Source: Alisma plantago-aquatica | Lineage: Eukaryota > Streptophyta > Magnoliopsida > Alismatales > Alismataceae | Assembly (NCBI GenBank): GCA_963693085.1 | Contig: OY856409.1 | Coordinates: 663,863,591 to 663,927,590 of the forward strand | Reading direction: 5' to 3' | DNA length: 64,000 bases | Part shown: positions 12,404-24,457 of the stretch, piece after piece | Numbering within the stretch: position 1 is the stretch's first letter | Layout: the number at the start of each line of letters is the position of its first letter | Notes under the pieces: model-generated | Database searches by the model: none | Seen by the model: the letters and a program-made list of their open reading frames with translations, nothing else | What the model was told of the DNA's origin: nothing | Program-made: the position numbers and the translations under genes

Positions 12404-14367
12404 ATGAACAATAGCTACACCTAACAATTGCTCATCATGAAACATTAAACCTAAATATCACCTTTCACCTTAAGTACTAGAAACTTAGTAAGTTGTTCTA
12501 TAGGAATAAGGTTTGACTTAGCCTCTAGGTTAGAACCTAGATGTTCGAGAACTAGGTTTAGACAAGTGTCTGAAACCCTTTGCATATAGAGCTCATATGT
12601 ATAGGGTAGCTACACTAGTCTACATCTCGTTCTCACCATTTCACTAGGTGACATGGCACTAGACTATCTACTGTGTGGGACACTCATTTTGCTGATTTGG
12701 TTTTGTTTTCCAATCGGCTCGAGCCTCGATAGTTTTCTCTGCCGTCTGCCTTCTCGGAGAAAAACTATATAATATTTTATTATCTATATGTAAATATAAA
12801 AATGTGTCCCTCACACTGGAGAGTAGTTAATGTTCATGAAATCTAAGTGAAAGGGAGTGACATCAGTCTAGAAGAGAGAATAGATCTAGATTAGATGTCT
12901 AGAGCCTCATAAGGTTATGTGATAGATAGATAGATAAAAGAAAGATGAAGGAAATAAGTATATAGAATCTTACCTAAGTTGATCTATGATGGTATAAGTT
13001 TCCTTATTAAGATTTGAGTTGCATATGAGCTGAATCCACTCTTAGAGGATCTATGCTAAGTTGTGATGATGATAGTACATTCCCTTTTTTCTACTTAAGA
13101 TAAGCTAAGTTAAGATAGAGACGAGTGTGCATGAGCCTCAAACTCATCTACAAGGAGGACGTCTAGTGGTAGGATGAGATAAGTGGTGAACTATAGAGAG
13201 AGTAAGACCCATAGGGAGAAGGTCATAGGACCTAGCCTCCAATATATGAGATATGTGTTAAAAAAAATCCTACACTAGATTACTCTCGAGTGTTGAGTTG
13301 AGTCCTTATGCATGATTCAAACATATATGTGAGAATTGGGTAAAATAAAAGGATGGGTAGATGACCCATATGATAAAGTCAATCCTTTGGCTGAGTTAGG
13401 CCCTAGCTAGAGTGACATATTTTGTGAATCTCATCATTAGTTGCAAGTGAGGTAAGATACGAACTCTAGTTATGAGAGTATGATGTTTTGTGCAAAAGAT
13501 ACTCAAAAATACAATTCTTCCTTCTTCTCTTTCTTAATATATGATGATAGAAACCTCACTTGAGCTATATAGATGATTTATATATGAGGAGTCACTCGTA
13601 TAAGCTTGACCTATTCAATATTTCCCCCTTATATCATACATGTAGCACCCAAGATTGAAATCATGATAAGTTTGACTTTAAAATATTCTCTTCCCCTTCA
13701 TATGAAAGATATGATGTTGAGATCATAAGATAAACTTAGTATATTCTCTTTTCCCTTCACATAATACATGCAAGACATAAAAAGTTGAACTCATCAACTT
13801 GTTATAAAGATATTTTTGGATCATAGGATATATGATCAGAAATATAGTTCCTAACTTTGATCCTTCTCAATGTATGCTTCTAATATGAGTATGAATATCA
13901 CACCATAGGGTGAAACCCTAATGGTCAGGCATGATACGTAAGGCCTTCTTATGTAGAAAAATCCTAATATCAAGGATGAAGATAAATCTCCTCTAATGTT
14001 GAAATCATTGCAAAATGTTGATCATAAAACATATTAGTGATGTTAGATTTGAACAATCTGAATATCATGGCACATAAACAAATTCCTCCTGAACATTAAA
14101 AGTATGAATAAAACATGTACCCTTAGAGGTGATGTAACCCTAAGATATCATAATGTCATGTTATGGCTAAGACATTAAATGACGCTTCCATCCACATAAG
14201 GTGGGGAGGGCACCCCTACGTGCTCAGAAAACCTAAGATGACAACCTAGGGTTCATTAAGCACTATGATAGCATTGGCATCTATAATTGTTGACCTATAT
14301 AAAGTTGGACTTTGTGTTGTCCCCTCGAGTATGAGGCTAGTTGAATTTCGAGGACGAAATTCCATGT
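12404..14367. other. Non-coding interior of element E
   Basis: Stops are dense in all frames and I see no zinc knuckle, protease, RT, RNase H or integrase motif. A run of GATA units (about 12923-12937) and scattered AT-rich repeats are present. Near 14320-14365 the sequence resembles the pol/3' untranslated junction of Tekay/Del elements, suggesting that the interior keeps only flanking sequences of a former autonomous element. Confidence 0.75.
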
Positions 14368-14380
14368 AAGGTGGGGTGAA
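14368..14380 (+). promoter_or_regulatory. Polypurine tract of element E
   Basis: AAGGTGGGGTGAA directly abuts the 3' LTR start. It is the expected plus-strand primer for reverse transcription, with one T in each of two places. Confidence 0.85.
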
Positions 14381-17345
14381 TGTGATGACCCAGAATTTGA
14401 GGGAGTTTGATACCCAATATACTAGTTGATGAGAAACATGAGCAAAATAGTTTAATTATGTATCGTGATGCGTATATGGGTCACCAAACAATGTATTTAG
14501 GTTCGTGTTGAGTATTCATAGCTAACTTTATTTGATGAGCAATGTATGAGGTATATTCATAAGTATATGAATTATATGGTTGTAGGATTGAGCCTTTTCA
14601 AGGAATTTATGTGACTAGTCAAACACATGCATCCTAAGCTCATTTTTGGTTAAATACTAGAATTGCCTATTATTGAGAGCTATATGGAAAATTGTTTCAT
14701 ATGATTTTAGACATAGTTTTATTTACAATGTGTAGCACAACCACTTTGTTAGGATGTCTCTGTGACTTTACTGGTTGTTTTGGACTCATGGAACCATTCA
14801 AATCCTAGAGTAAGTAAAGTAGTTCATGCCTTTATCTTCTACATCCATTTCTTACGGTGAAGTTGGTACACCGGAGACCGAGTTCCCTGGTACCATGCAT
14901 CTTAAGGGGCAAATATCTAAGAAATGGAACAAGCCACTAGCCACACAAAACTAGGATCCTTTCAACATGACCTAACAGTCTACCACTTGCCTTCAACCTC
15001 TGATTTATACGAAAGGAGGAACCTCCAGCAGCAATCCATGGCTGCAAGACAACCTAGACAGAGATCCGGGATGCGTGCTTCTACTGTGAATCCGGAGGAG
15101 ACACTTACAGCGCCCGAGTTTAGAATAGTGGCTGATCGTGCCCAAGAGGATGGGTTCTCGCCAGCTGCGGCAGCAGTTTTGTGTGGAGAACAGAGAGCAG
15201 ACCGCAGACGCACGCATGTGTCGGGATCCGAGGCGGCTGCTCGCGCGTGCGCTGAGAACTGCAGGGGATGGGGTCATCGAGCGAAGATTGATGCACAGAT
15301 GGCAGCTACTGCTGCTACAGTGGTGGCATTCGCACACCGAGCCATCCTTGGCGGCGACGACCTGAGCAGGGTTGAGAACCCACACAGAGCGGCGTCGATG
15401 CCCAACAGAGAACTGACACACACAGATTCGGCGGAGAATGACACGAGGATGAGGAGGAACAACTTGGCGGCTGATCGCATCCGGAGGTGTTGAAGAGGAA
15501 AAACTTCGGCGGAGTCCTTCATCGTAGATCCAGGACACGACGGTGGCGGTCGCACACTTCCCAGGCGGCGACATCTGGGTTGCGGATAACCTGAGTCCCG
15601 CTTGGGGACTTCATCTCGATCGTGTGAATGAACGGAGGATGACTCCCATTTCAGTTAAACTGGGTCCAGCCCCAGCCAGAACTGCCGGCTCAACTAGCAA
15701 AGCAAAAAGAGCAGCGCCCCCTTTAATGGCCATGCAACAGAACATCATAGGCTGAAGAAGGTAATTACCTCTAAAATGCCCAGTTCTTAATTAAATCATA
15801 GTAATTAGCACGTTTATCAGAAAAATATAGATAATATATGGAAATTCTCAGAAAAATATGTAGAACAACATAGAACCATAATATCAGGCTTTTGATGCAC
15901 TAATATCAGAGATATCTTGTTAGTTGTGAAATGCTTAACTAATAGATAATAAATATCAAACAATGACCTAAAATTATGAGAAAATACCAGTAAATCATAA
16001 TTCATGTTTATAATGCATATGATGCCAGTTATGATCATGTTGATGTATGAAATCATGTAATTTTATTTATATGGCTAATTAGGGCTAATAACCCTAATTA
16101 ATATGCAATAAATACATTTATGATCAATAAACATTGAAATTTATAGAGCACCCTTATATCTGTAACTGGAAGATAATATAAAATTTGAGATCAGTTATAT
16201 GCATAGAATTCATGTTATATGAAGATGACCCTTAATACATGGGTTGTAACCCTATTTTGAATAATGTATATAAACCAGGGTTAATATGTGCACAAAAAGG
16301 ATATGGAACCTAATATTCAGATTATGAACCATAATCTGGAAAATGACATCAGTAAGATAAATATAAGATAATAATGTAAGTAAACGTTGGAATATCCTAA
16401 TGAGATAATATAAACCCTAATGAACACGACTAGGGTTAAGATGAGGAGAATCTGATGATAGTATGCGGTCTTGTCTTAATCAGGTGATGACCAGACTTCT
16501 AGATGATCAAGGATAAGTTAGAAATCTCTGAACTCAGGTACGTGGGTTTTTATTTAAGTATATGACTATGGTTTTCTTGCTTGCAATCATGATATGTATG
16601 TATGCTCTCTTCTATTTGCAAATATTGGATGTAGTAACACTATATAGTACTCGATGTTTTATCACTTGTAAACATAAATGATAAGTAGATGCTTTGTAGT
16701 TATTTAAGGTGCTCATTATCCCCCTTATGAGGGAATGGATTAATGTTGGCTAGTACACCTCCCTAGAGCACACAGTGTACGGGGAGTTTCCCTAGAGTAC
16801 TTGGTACACGAGGATGGGCCCAATATTTATGTTTTGGTACTAGTCCGCCTTGATAATGCAATTCATCTAGGGAAATGACTTAAATTGGCGTATTTCGCTT
16901 AATAAAGAAGTGTTTTCTATGATTTTATTTCCTTCTGCAAATCTTTTTAAAAATTATGAAAGCCATAAATATATGTATCTTTATGCCCACGTGCACAACA
17001 CCTTGTGTGTTGATTCGTTGTTTCACGTATGTTTTAGGTTCAGAGCTAGCTTGGGATAAAAGACAGGAAGTGAGCAGTTGTCCAGGTCGTACCTATTTTC
17101 TAAGATCCTGTTAGCATACATGTTCAGACTTGTAGAATTTTCATTCAATATGTAACTGTAAATCATGTTGTAATAATTCATTTTGTATAAATATGCATGT
17201 TGAATGTTGAGTATGTTATGGTTGTATGTTCATGTATGCGCATTTCGCTTCCGCATCACTCTCTGATATGATTGGATGATGTTTTCGGATTTTGACATCT
17301 CATTCCCAATAGGGTTTGGAGAAACCAAAATCCGGGGACGTCACA
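14381..17345 (+). repeat. 3' LTR of element E
   Basis: Direct repeat of 9424-12389, one base shorter, ending in GACGTCACA followed by the TTTTA target duplication. It contains the second copy of the GC-rich island (about 14980-15595), where an antisense frame of 189 codons and a sense frame of 189 codons (14924-15493) are open, without recognisable products. Confidence 0.93.
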
Positions 17346-17458
17346 TTTTATTTCTTGCAACTTTATCTTAATCATTGAAATTCATTGCACACATATAGAA
17401 CAAATTTTCTCTATTGAGTACCGTGACTAACTGATTCCACATTTTTAGGTACTAGTGC

Positions 17459-20130
17459 ATGGTGCAAACACAGACCACGGACTACGGAGAATCTACATCA
17501 GAGGTCCCAATCACTATTGAGGATCCACAAGGGTCTGTCGGAACCTTAACGCCACCTCCAGTTCAACCAACTTCATCGGAAGACATACCATTGACAACCA
17601 AGCAACAAGCAATGGGAGATGGTAGTCCATGGACTGAGAGGACTATATGGGAGATGATTAAGGCATTTTCCTCAGCTGCATAGACAGGACCTATCAAGAA
17701 ACAGAATGTGAATGTAGCACAATACAAGATTGATCCAAGGCTGATTGCACTCGTCAAGTCACATGCTTTTTATGGACACACTCACAAAGACCTGGTGGCA
17801 CACATCAACAACGTTGTGGAGTGTTGTGACATGGTGAAAGTGGATAGGTTTCCACAGACATCTATTTATCTAAAGTTGTTCCCATCATCACTGGAGGACA
17901 AGGCAAAAGAATGGCTGCACAACCTGCCAAAGGAATCGATTGAGACATGGGATCAAATGATCGAGACGTTCTTTGAAAGGTACTTTCCTCTAGAAAAGAT
18001 AAACTAACTGGTGAGGAACATTAACAATTTCAAACAATAGGTAGCTGAATCCTATTCCGAAGCTTGGGAGCATTTTCAGAAATGCTCAGGAAAGTCCCTC
18101 ACCATGGGATAGATCTGGAGAACCAAGTCAAGATGTTCTACTTTGGGCTCCACAAAAATGAACGTGTCACCTTAGATAGTGTAGGCACAAAGTTCTTTCT
18201 CAACAACTCACCCTCTAAGTGTCAAGAAATTTGGAAAAATATGGCAAAGAATCAGGCATGGGGTAATGAGAGAGATCATCCAGAACAGATCAAAAGTGTA
18301 GGGGAGTCTAAAGTTATCACCACTTTGAATGAGAAGCTAGACTTGATAGCAAGGAGGCTGCTAGAGAAGGAAAACAATTTGTCAGATGAAGAAGGACAAG
18401 TGAAGTATATGTGTCAACAAGGATATAGGAACAATGACTACTCATGGAGAAAGGATCCCAAGTTTTCTTGGAAAGACCCAAACAACTTACTGCAGGATCC
18501 GGATCAACAGAACCAACACATGAATAATCAGCAGTAGCGACCTGTAGTAGAGGAGAACACAAATGAAATCTTGAATAGGATAGTGAAACAGAATGAGCAA
18601 TTGATAAACAACTTCCAACATGATCTCCAGAATTAAGGGGCCCAGATGAGGAGTTTTGAGACAACTTCATCTCATCTAGAAGCAGATGTGGTGGCCTTGA
18701 AGAAGCCTACACAGTTGGGTTTTCCAGGAAATACTGACACTCCAACAGGAAACCAACAGGTCAAGGCAATACTACTACGGAATGGGAAGAAGACATTGAT
18801 TCCAAGGACTGTGGAAACTCAGGTGACCAGGCCTACTGACAGTGGTGACCTAGTGGAAGAGCCAGCACAAGTAGTAATTAAGGCATACAACCCAGGGGAA
18901 GAGAAGAATCAATAATCTGAAGTGGAGAGGAGGACTTCATATGTGCCACCACATCAAAGAACACAGACGATACCTGTTCCATATCCTAATAGCTTGAAGG
19001 CAACAAGGATGGATCAACAATTCAAGAACTTTCTAGATAGCTTTAGGAAGCTTTCCGTGAACATACCATTGATTGATGTGATTGAACAAATACCGTCATA
19101 TGGTAAATTTTTTAAGGATATTATTAATATGAAGAGAAGGATCCCAAATGCTGAGGTAGTAGTACTGAGGGAGTAGGTCAGTGCCTTCATTTTAGGTACA
19201 CTGCCACCAAAGAGACAGGATCCCAGTTGCTTCAACATCACATGTTACATCGGGAAAACAAAGTTTGAGGATGCACTATGTGATTCAGGGGCAAGCATCA
19301 ATTTGATGCCCCTATCTACCTTTAGGAAGCTCAGTCTTAAAATGTCTAGGAAGAGCAGCATGACAATCCAATTGGCAGACAACTCAGTTGTGAAACCGTA
19401 TGGTATTTGCGAAGATGTACTTGTTAAGGTGGATCATTTTGTTTTCCCTACAGACTTCGTGGTGATGGAGATGTAGGACGACCATGGAAACAAATTATTA
19501 TTAGGGAGACCCTTCCAAGTAACAACTGATATGATCTTGGAGATGGGTAGATGTCTATTGACCATGGGAATTAAAGATGATAGGTTTGAGATCAATATGC
19601 CAGACAATTTGAGGCCACCCAATGATCAGGAGTAGTGTAATATGATGATGCACATGGATAATAATATCTCTTCATTCTTGGGAAAAATATTTTTGGACAT
19701 GGCGCATGTAATGACAAAGGTGGACAAGGGTACACTAGCTATAGACATCATGGAGAACACTAAGGTGGCCTCACTTGCCAAATCAGTAGGGTACCCAGAT
19801 GACGAACAGGATGGATGGTGTTCATCCACCATGGACGAGGATGGAAAGGGCTTTCTCGTACAGATACATCCACAACTCCCTCTAGAGGCATGCCTAATGA
19901 ACCTTATAGATGATTGCGTGTGGAGTCATTCACTAGAAGAATGTGCAAGGCTACTAAAGGCTTTGCCATGTTACTACACAAGACACTTCGAGGATTTGGG
20001 ACCGCTGCCGCCACCAATGATTTCTTCACTTCTGAGCCCACTTGAGTTGGAGCTCAAACCACTGCCACCTCAGCTGAAGTATGTGTTTCTAGGTGTAGAG
20101 GAGAAATTTCTGGTTATCATACATCTGTAG
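17459..20130 (+). pseudogene. Decayed gag-protease (start of pol) of element H
   Basis: The frame starts with MVQTQTTDYGESTSE and continues through several stops (near 17681 and 18004) and one frameshift between about 18007 and 18064. The capsid region resembles Athila-type Retrotrans_gag: FPSSLEDKAKEWLHNLP near 17880-17930, then LRKVPHHG and FYFGLHKNER near 18085-18160. A protease with DSGASINLMP follows at about 19282-19311, with LLLGRPFQV near 19500. The reading ends near LELKPLPPQLKYVFLG (about 20050-20095), the linker that normally leads into RT. RT, RNase H and integrase are missing, as the sequence jumps into the LTR at about 20163. No classic CCHC knuckle was found. Element E separates this gag from its 5' LTR. 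Confidence 0.88.
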
Positions 20131-20162
20131 CAAAAGATGCACCATGCACAGAAAAATCGTCC

Positions 20163-20546
20163 ATAAATTGCTACAGATGTAGAATTGGCTTAGATCTAGG
20201 TAGTGGATTGTATCGTAGAAGTGGGAAATTCTGACTACAGATTTTCTATCCAGTGTAGGAGTAAAATTTATATTAATTTGGTAGAAATACGATATAACAA
20301 GACCCCGTGGTAAAATCGATAATCCTAAGGAATCCACATCATTTGAATCAATCACCAACAATTTTCATTTAATTTTCTTTTATTTTGTTTAAACTCAAAC
20401 TCAACCTTTTAATTGGCTTAGCTGATCACACTGTAGTTAGTAGTAGTCACTGAGACAATGTCTCCCTGAGTTCGACTTGGGCCTCACATAGGCCTATATT
20501 ACTCGACGCGTGCATTTGCATTTATATGCACGGTTTTAGCGTGTCA
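20163..20546 (+). repeat. Truncated 3' LTR of element H
   Basis: Matches 8970-9342, the last quarter of the 5' LTR, and ends in the same TTTTAGCGTGTCA followed by the ATATG target duplication. The upstream ~1020 bases of the LTR, including the inverted-word cluster, are lost. The deletion joins the 3' edge of the protease/linker region directly to this point. Confidence 0.92.
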
Positions 20547-20766
20547 ATATGCTCAAGGGAAAAGAAGTTCATAATCAAACATAATTAGAATGGTTCTAAA
20601 TTATATAAAGACTGATTCCAACCCAACTGATTGATTGAGCAAACCATTAGTTTGTCTAGAAGGTTTGATCAATTGATCCACTGCTAGTCAAACTATTGAT
20701 TGATCACCATTTTGGGAAGTGGCCAACCGACTGAGTGGATTTCCCCATTGGTCTATTAGATACAAG
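20547..20766. other. Short spacer between elements H and D
   Basis: It starts with the H target duplication. It contains inverted words such as TTTGATCAATTGATC and ATTGATTGATCA (20660-20705), resembling the word cluster at 3700-3790. Possibly a piece of the older element into which H and D landed. No gene. Confidence 0.4.
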
Positions 20767-20994
20767 TGATAACACCAAATTTTGTGATATTTTAGACTGT
20801 TTTTTCTGTTATCAAAACTGCCCTTTTCTGCTCTTTTCCTCTCTTTTATATGCACTTTCGTAATAATTGGCCAAGCAATGCTCTTAATCCAATTTTCCTA
20901 TCTTTTACAGAGTTTTCCTTGTTTTTGGGCAATAAGGCCGCTCCGGCCCATGAATAAGTCCCAAGTCTGTCTCGGCCTCCCTGACGACCAATAC

Positions 20995-21760
20995 AACCCC
21001 TGCCCGACAGGGCTGGGCGACACAAAGACGCTCGACAAAGAGAGGGGCCGTGCAAGAAGAAGCTGACGGACGACACGCCTTCTACCCGACAGGGAGTCCG
21101 GCTCGCCCCGACAACCCAGCTTGTCAGGCGACACAGCCACCCATCGGCAGGCGTGCCGCCCGTCACGACCGATAGCCGACACCATTTACGTCGAGCGACA
21201 CCTCTGTATCGGTCCGTCCAACGACTGGCGCATAAGGGAGCCACGTGGCGCTTCGAGCACCATGTCTTCTCCCCAACCAGCTGACTATAAATAGCAGCTA
21301 CAGGGAGCCGAAAAGACAGTCCACAGTTCGGAATTCGGAGTTCTAGAATTCGAACAGTTGGGAGTTGAGCCATCTTCCGAGGAGACTGCGAGAGCATACG
21401 TGTCGTGCCCTAGTGCTTGTCTTGGGCGACACTAGGTGAGCTTCTCCTCATCCTGAGAGGGAGGGGACAGTTCACTTAGGACCGTCCCGGGCGACACTGC
21501 GGGCCGATATCGGCCGACGTAGATGAGCGACGCAAGTGCCCGACAACAACAATGTGTAGCTCTTATCCCGACACGATATCAACCCGATACGCTTAGCTTG
21601 TCGAGCGTGCCACCCGAGAGGGTGTGCCTCCCGACATGAGCGTATCGGTAGGGTCCTTGAACGATACGGTCGACAGCCGGTGCGTGCCGCCCGAGAGGGT
21701 ATGCCGCCCGACACCTCTATATTGGGCTAGGCCTCTGACCGATATCGGGCAGGAGAGCTA
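20995..21760. repeat. Palindromic word cluster in D LTR (TGTCGCCCGATA / CGATATCG type)
   Basis: Many copies of CGACAC, CCGACA, GGGCGACAC and CCGATATCGG occur in both orientations. GGCCGATATCGGCC at 21502-21515 is a perfect 14-bp palindrome and ACCGATATCGGG lies near 21740. Related words recur at 25010-25500 upstream of the env-like ORF. Confidence 0.7.
21286..21294 (+). promoter_or_regulatory. TATA box of the D LTR
   Basis: TATAAATAG in a GC-richer context, positioned between parts of the word cluster as expected for the U3/R boundary. The same nonamer is found in the LTRs of A and B. Confidence 0.7.
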
Positions 21761-22592
21761 CTGCATCCTGTCGTCCTTCTACATTAAGGAGGCGATACCT
21801 ATCTTTACTTTCTGTCATTTAATTCCTTACTTACGCATTGTAATTAAGACCCTTTATTTGTTTATGGAAATAGAAGATGCTTAATTACTTGTTGCTCTAT
21901 GCTTGGTACAATATGTTGGATGATTGCTATGTATGATATTCGAACTCTAGCTTGCATGTTTGGATCGCGTTTCGCTTAGCTAACGAATCGTGTTTTCCCG
22001 TCGCAACAACTTTGAGAGTTGTGTTGTGGCTCTAGTGTTTGGTCTGATTCTGGAGTACGAGAGTGCCTGGAACGGAGTTGCTTTAGTAACCTTTCCACTC
22101 TAATTTTAGTCCAGTGACCTCGAGAGGGGCGCTGATGCCTTGTTAGAGGTACCCGCTTCGAGAGGAGGGGTACAGGACTGGTTCTACCGCATCTTGTTTT
22201 ACCGCAGTTTTATCCTTCGTACCTCGCTTTAGCTCGAGCAGTATCTTTCTGTTTCTATTGCATGAAAATCCCTAAAAACTGCTAAATGATTAAAACCTTA
22301 AATCTCTCTTGTAGCTCCACTTGGAGATAGTTTTCTTTGTTTTATTTGTGACATCTTACTGCTTCCCTTTTTGGGCATTTATCTCTCTTTATATACCTGC
22401 CGGAGTGTAGCGTGTCGATTCCGTGTTCTCAACACTACCCCCTTGTCCCTGTGTTCGACCCCGTATTTCTACTTCGACCCCATAAACAAAGTTGCGGGGG
22501 CCTAGAAGGATTCGGGTTTATAAATGTAAAAGCTCGACTACCTCAAATCCGCCTCCAATTTTAGGACGCGCGATTTAGGCCGGTCAACTTTT

Positions 22593-22610
22593 TGGCGCCG
22601 TTGCCGGGGA
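22593..22610 (+). promoter_or_regulatory. Primer binding site of element D
   Basis: TGGCGCCGTTGCCGGGGA, an exact match to the consensus used by Athila/Tat-type plant gypsy elements. Confidence 0.93.
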
Positions 22611-22999
22611 CAAGGAAAAAGCGGTACTGTAGACGAACCCGAATCCACTAACTACACTCTTGTGTCTCAAGCTTAGCAATGAGTTTGACAACACTCTTTT
22701 TCTTTTTTTCTTTACTATTATTCTCTGTTTGAAATTAATAAATCTTTCTTATAAACTTGATTCCTCGTGCCACTAATAGGTACTCGGAAGAACGGTGATC
22801 TGTTCCACTGAGCACCAACTCCAACCATCATGCCACCTCGCATTGAGCCACCCCATTCTGAAGGCGAACGCCAAGGGAGGAGGCCTGATTGCCCCCGCCT
22901 GAAGAAAACGATAGGTATAACGGTGACCATCAACAAGAAGATCCAGACTCAGGGGAGTATAAAGAGGGACATCACCGACACAGACGCCGTCAACGTTAG

Positions 23000-24331
23000 A
23001 GGCAAAGAAGAAATCAGAACGATCAGGAACAACATCGGGGAGAGAGTGACAGTGACGACTCGGAAGAGGAGGAAAAGACGCTTAGGGAGTTGGCATCCTC
23101 AAAAGCCAATAACTCCAGGTGTCCTGTCGTCACTCCGCAGTTCAATGCGGCCAAATTCGAGCTTAAGACTTTTGTCATTTCTATGATCCAAAATAAGAGT
23201 TTTAGAGGGAGCTCCAAGAATGACAATCCCTATCATCACCTGGATGCTTTTAAGAATATCTGTGACACGATTAAGATGAGAGGTGTTCCCCAGGAAGTGA
23301 TATACTGTAAGGGCTTCATCTTCTCCCTAGAAGACAAGGCCCTGTCCTGGTATCTTGGGTTACCCCACCAGTATTTGAACGGATGGGGATCTTTGGCCGA
23401 TGCGTTCGTAAACAAGTTCTACCCCACTGAAAGAACAGTCAGGAATCGGCAGAAGATAACATCTTTCATGCAAAAGCTGAATGAAAGCCTCCATGACGCC
23501 TGGGAGCGGTTCCAGGAGTATCTGAGGGATTGCCCCCATCACAATTACAAGAAGGGCTTCCTCATCACCACCTTCTATAATGGCTTGACTCCCGAAGACA
23601 GGGTGTCGCTGAACGCGGCCGCGGGCAGTGACTTCCTAGGGAAGAAGGCAAAGAAGTCCGAAAAGATTATCAAGAATATGGCCGAGTTGATGACAGGTGC
23701 TGAGTTCGACCGGTCCGATAGAGGACAGATAAAGAAGGTAGGAGAAGGGTCCACCCTTGAATCTAAGGCACTGGAGGCAATCACCTCGCAGATCCATAGG
23801 ATTGCTACGGATGTAAAACAGTTGCGGGAAGCTGGTGGTAAGGGGAAGAAGCAGGTAGAAAAAGTAATGAAATGTGTAACATGCAGAGAAGGCAGCCATG
23901 GGGTAGATAACTGCATCTACACCCGGCCAGAAGCATCAAGCGATACCGAGTCCAAGGCAGAAGAGACTGAAAATGTCTCTTTTGTAAACTTCAGAAGACC
24001 GGACCACTCTGGCTTCAACTATGGGAACAAGGATGCATCTGAAAATTCTCATCAGCTGCACAATTCCACTAAGCCACCCCAAGCTTTCGAAAAGAGGGGA
24101 GGAACCAGTCAGTATGCTAGAAATGCCCCCTTCCAGCAGAACAAGGGTAATTTCCAAAGTCAAGACAAGTACCAAGGATCAGCTAAAGAACAAGGACAGA
24201 ACCAGGCTTCGAACCAAGCAGATGTGGTGGGACAGTTGTTTGATTTTGTGAAAAAGCAGGACACTATCAACAACCAATTGGCGCAGAGTGCGCTATCAAA
24301 TTCGGGGGTGTTGAACTCATTGCAGGTCTAG
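23000..24331 (+). CDS. Gag of element D (Athila-like), N-terminus broken
   Basis: Open for 443 codons after a TAG at 22997. No ATG starts the frame: the likely original start, ATG at 22830, lies in another frame, so a frameshift near 22990 is probable. The product begins with an acidic SDSDDSEEEEKTLRE stretch. The capsid domain (Retrotrans_gag family) runs through FIFSLEDKALSWYLGLP, FVNKFYPTERTVRNRQKI and LRDCPHHNYKKG to TTFYNGLTPEDR. A CCHC knuckle, CVTCREGSHGVDNC, lies near 23875-23916, followed by a Q/N-rich tail. After the stop, a similar reading continues to 24457 (MQTHQRQIDQQLAQMDELM). It is the least decayed gypsy gag in the window. Role: particle capsid and RNA binding. The downstream protease and pol are deleted. 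Confidence 0.88.
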   Translation, partial: RQRRNQNDQEQHRGESDSDDSEEEEKTLRELASSKANNSRCPVVTPQFNAAKFELKTFVISMIQNKSFRGSSKNDNPYHHLDAFKNICDTIKMRGVPQEVIYCKGFIFSLEDKALSWYLGLPHQYLNGWGSLADAFVNKFYPTERTVRNRQKITSFMQKLNESLHDAWERFQEYLRDCPHHNYKKGFLITTFYNGLTPEDRVSLNAAAGSDFLGKKAKKSEKIIKNMAELMTGAEFDRSDRGQIKKVGEGSTLESKALEAITSQIHRIATDVKQLREAGGKGKKQVEKVMKCVTCREGSHGVDNCIYTRPEASSDTESKAEETENVSFVNFRRPDHSGFNYGNKDASENSHQLHNSTKPPQAFEKRGGTSQYARNAPFQQNKGNFQSQDKYQGSAKEQGQNQASNQADVVGQLFDFVKKQDTINNQLAQSALSNSGVLNSLQV

Positions 24332-24457
24332 CTGGCGGATATGCAGACGCATCAACGCCAGATTGACCAACAATTAGCTCAAATGGACGAACTGATGAAG
24401 AACCCCTCAGGAAAGATACCGTCAAACACCGAACCTGCGAAGAGACTGGGACTGTGA

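Larger units (their letters stand above)
9424..17345 (+). mobile_element. Element E: 7.9-kb non-autonomous LTR element (LARD-like, Tekay/Del-type ends)
   Basis: The LTRs at 9424-12389 and 14381-17345 are direct repeats of 2966 and 2965 bp. Both start TGTGATGACCC and end GGGGACGTCACA. A perfect TTTTA target duplication lies at 9419-9423 and 17346-17350. The primer binding site matches initiator tRNA-Met and a purine tract precedes the 3' LTR. The 1991-bp interior has no open frame of 60 codons and no recognisable gag or pol, so proteins must have come from elsewhere. The end words and the ATTTCGAGGACGAAATTCC string at 14345-14363 are typical of Tekay/Del chromoviruses, the likely helper lineage (inference). 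It is inserted about 80 bp into the leader of element H. Confidence 0.93.
7947..20546 (+). mobile_element. Element H: decayed Athila/Tat-like LTR retrotransposon, hosting element E
   Basis: The ends are fixed by a perfect 5-bp target duplication, ATATG at 7942-7946 and 20547-20551, and by TG...CA termini. Order: 5' LTR 7947-9342, primer binding site 9349-9366, leader, element E inserted at 9424-17345, gag-protease pseudogene 17459-20130, truncated 3' LTR 20163-20546. Removing E leaves about 4.7 kb, far short of a full Athila. RT, RNase H, integrase and the first ~1 kb of the 3' LTR are gone in one internal deletion. Because the target duplication is intact, the deletion happened inside the element. 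Confidence 0.9.
20767..22586 (+). repeat. 5' LTR of element D
   Basis: It begins TGATAACACCAAATTTTGTG and ends GGCCGGTCA, followed six bases later by an Athila-type primer binding site. The GC content is high for this window and numerous inverted GTGTCG/CGATAC-type words lie at 20995-21760. The minus strand is open over 183 codons (20846-21397), which I consider incidental. A single copy only, so the start is inferred from the TGATAA terminus. Confidence 0.8.

Noticed and set aside
14924..15493. 189-codon plus-strand frame in the E 3' LTR
   Set aside because: The counterpart in the 5' LTR is broken up (stop after 126 codons) and the strand opposite is equally open. Kept only as part of the GC-rich island.
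20846..21397. 183-codon minus-strand frame
   Set aside because: It lies within the D LTR in a GC-rich, word-repeat region. Cys/Arg/Ser-rich composition without family resemblance points to a chance frame.
23575..23916. Minus-strand frames opposite gag of element D
   Set aside because: Shadows of the well-supported plus-strand gag.
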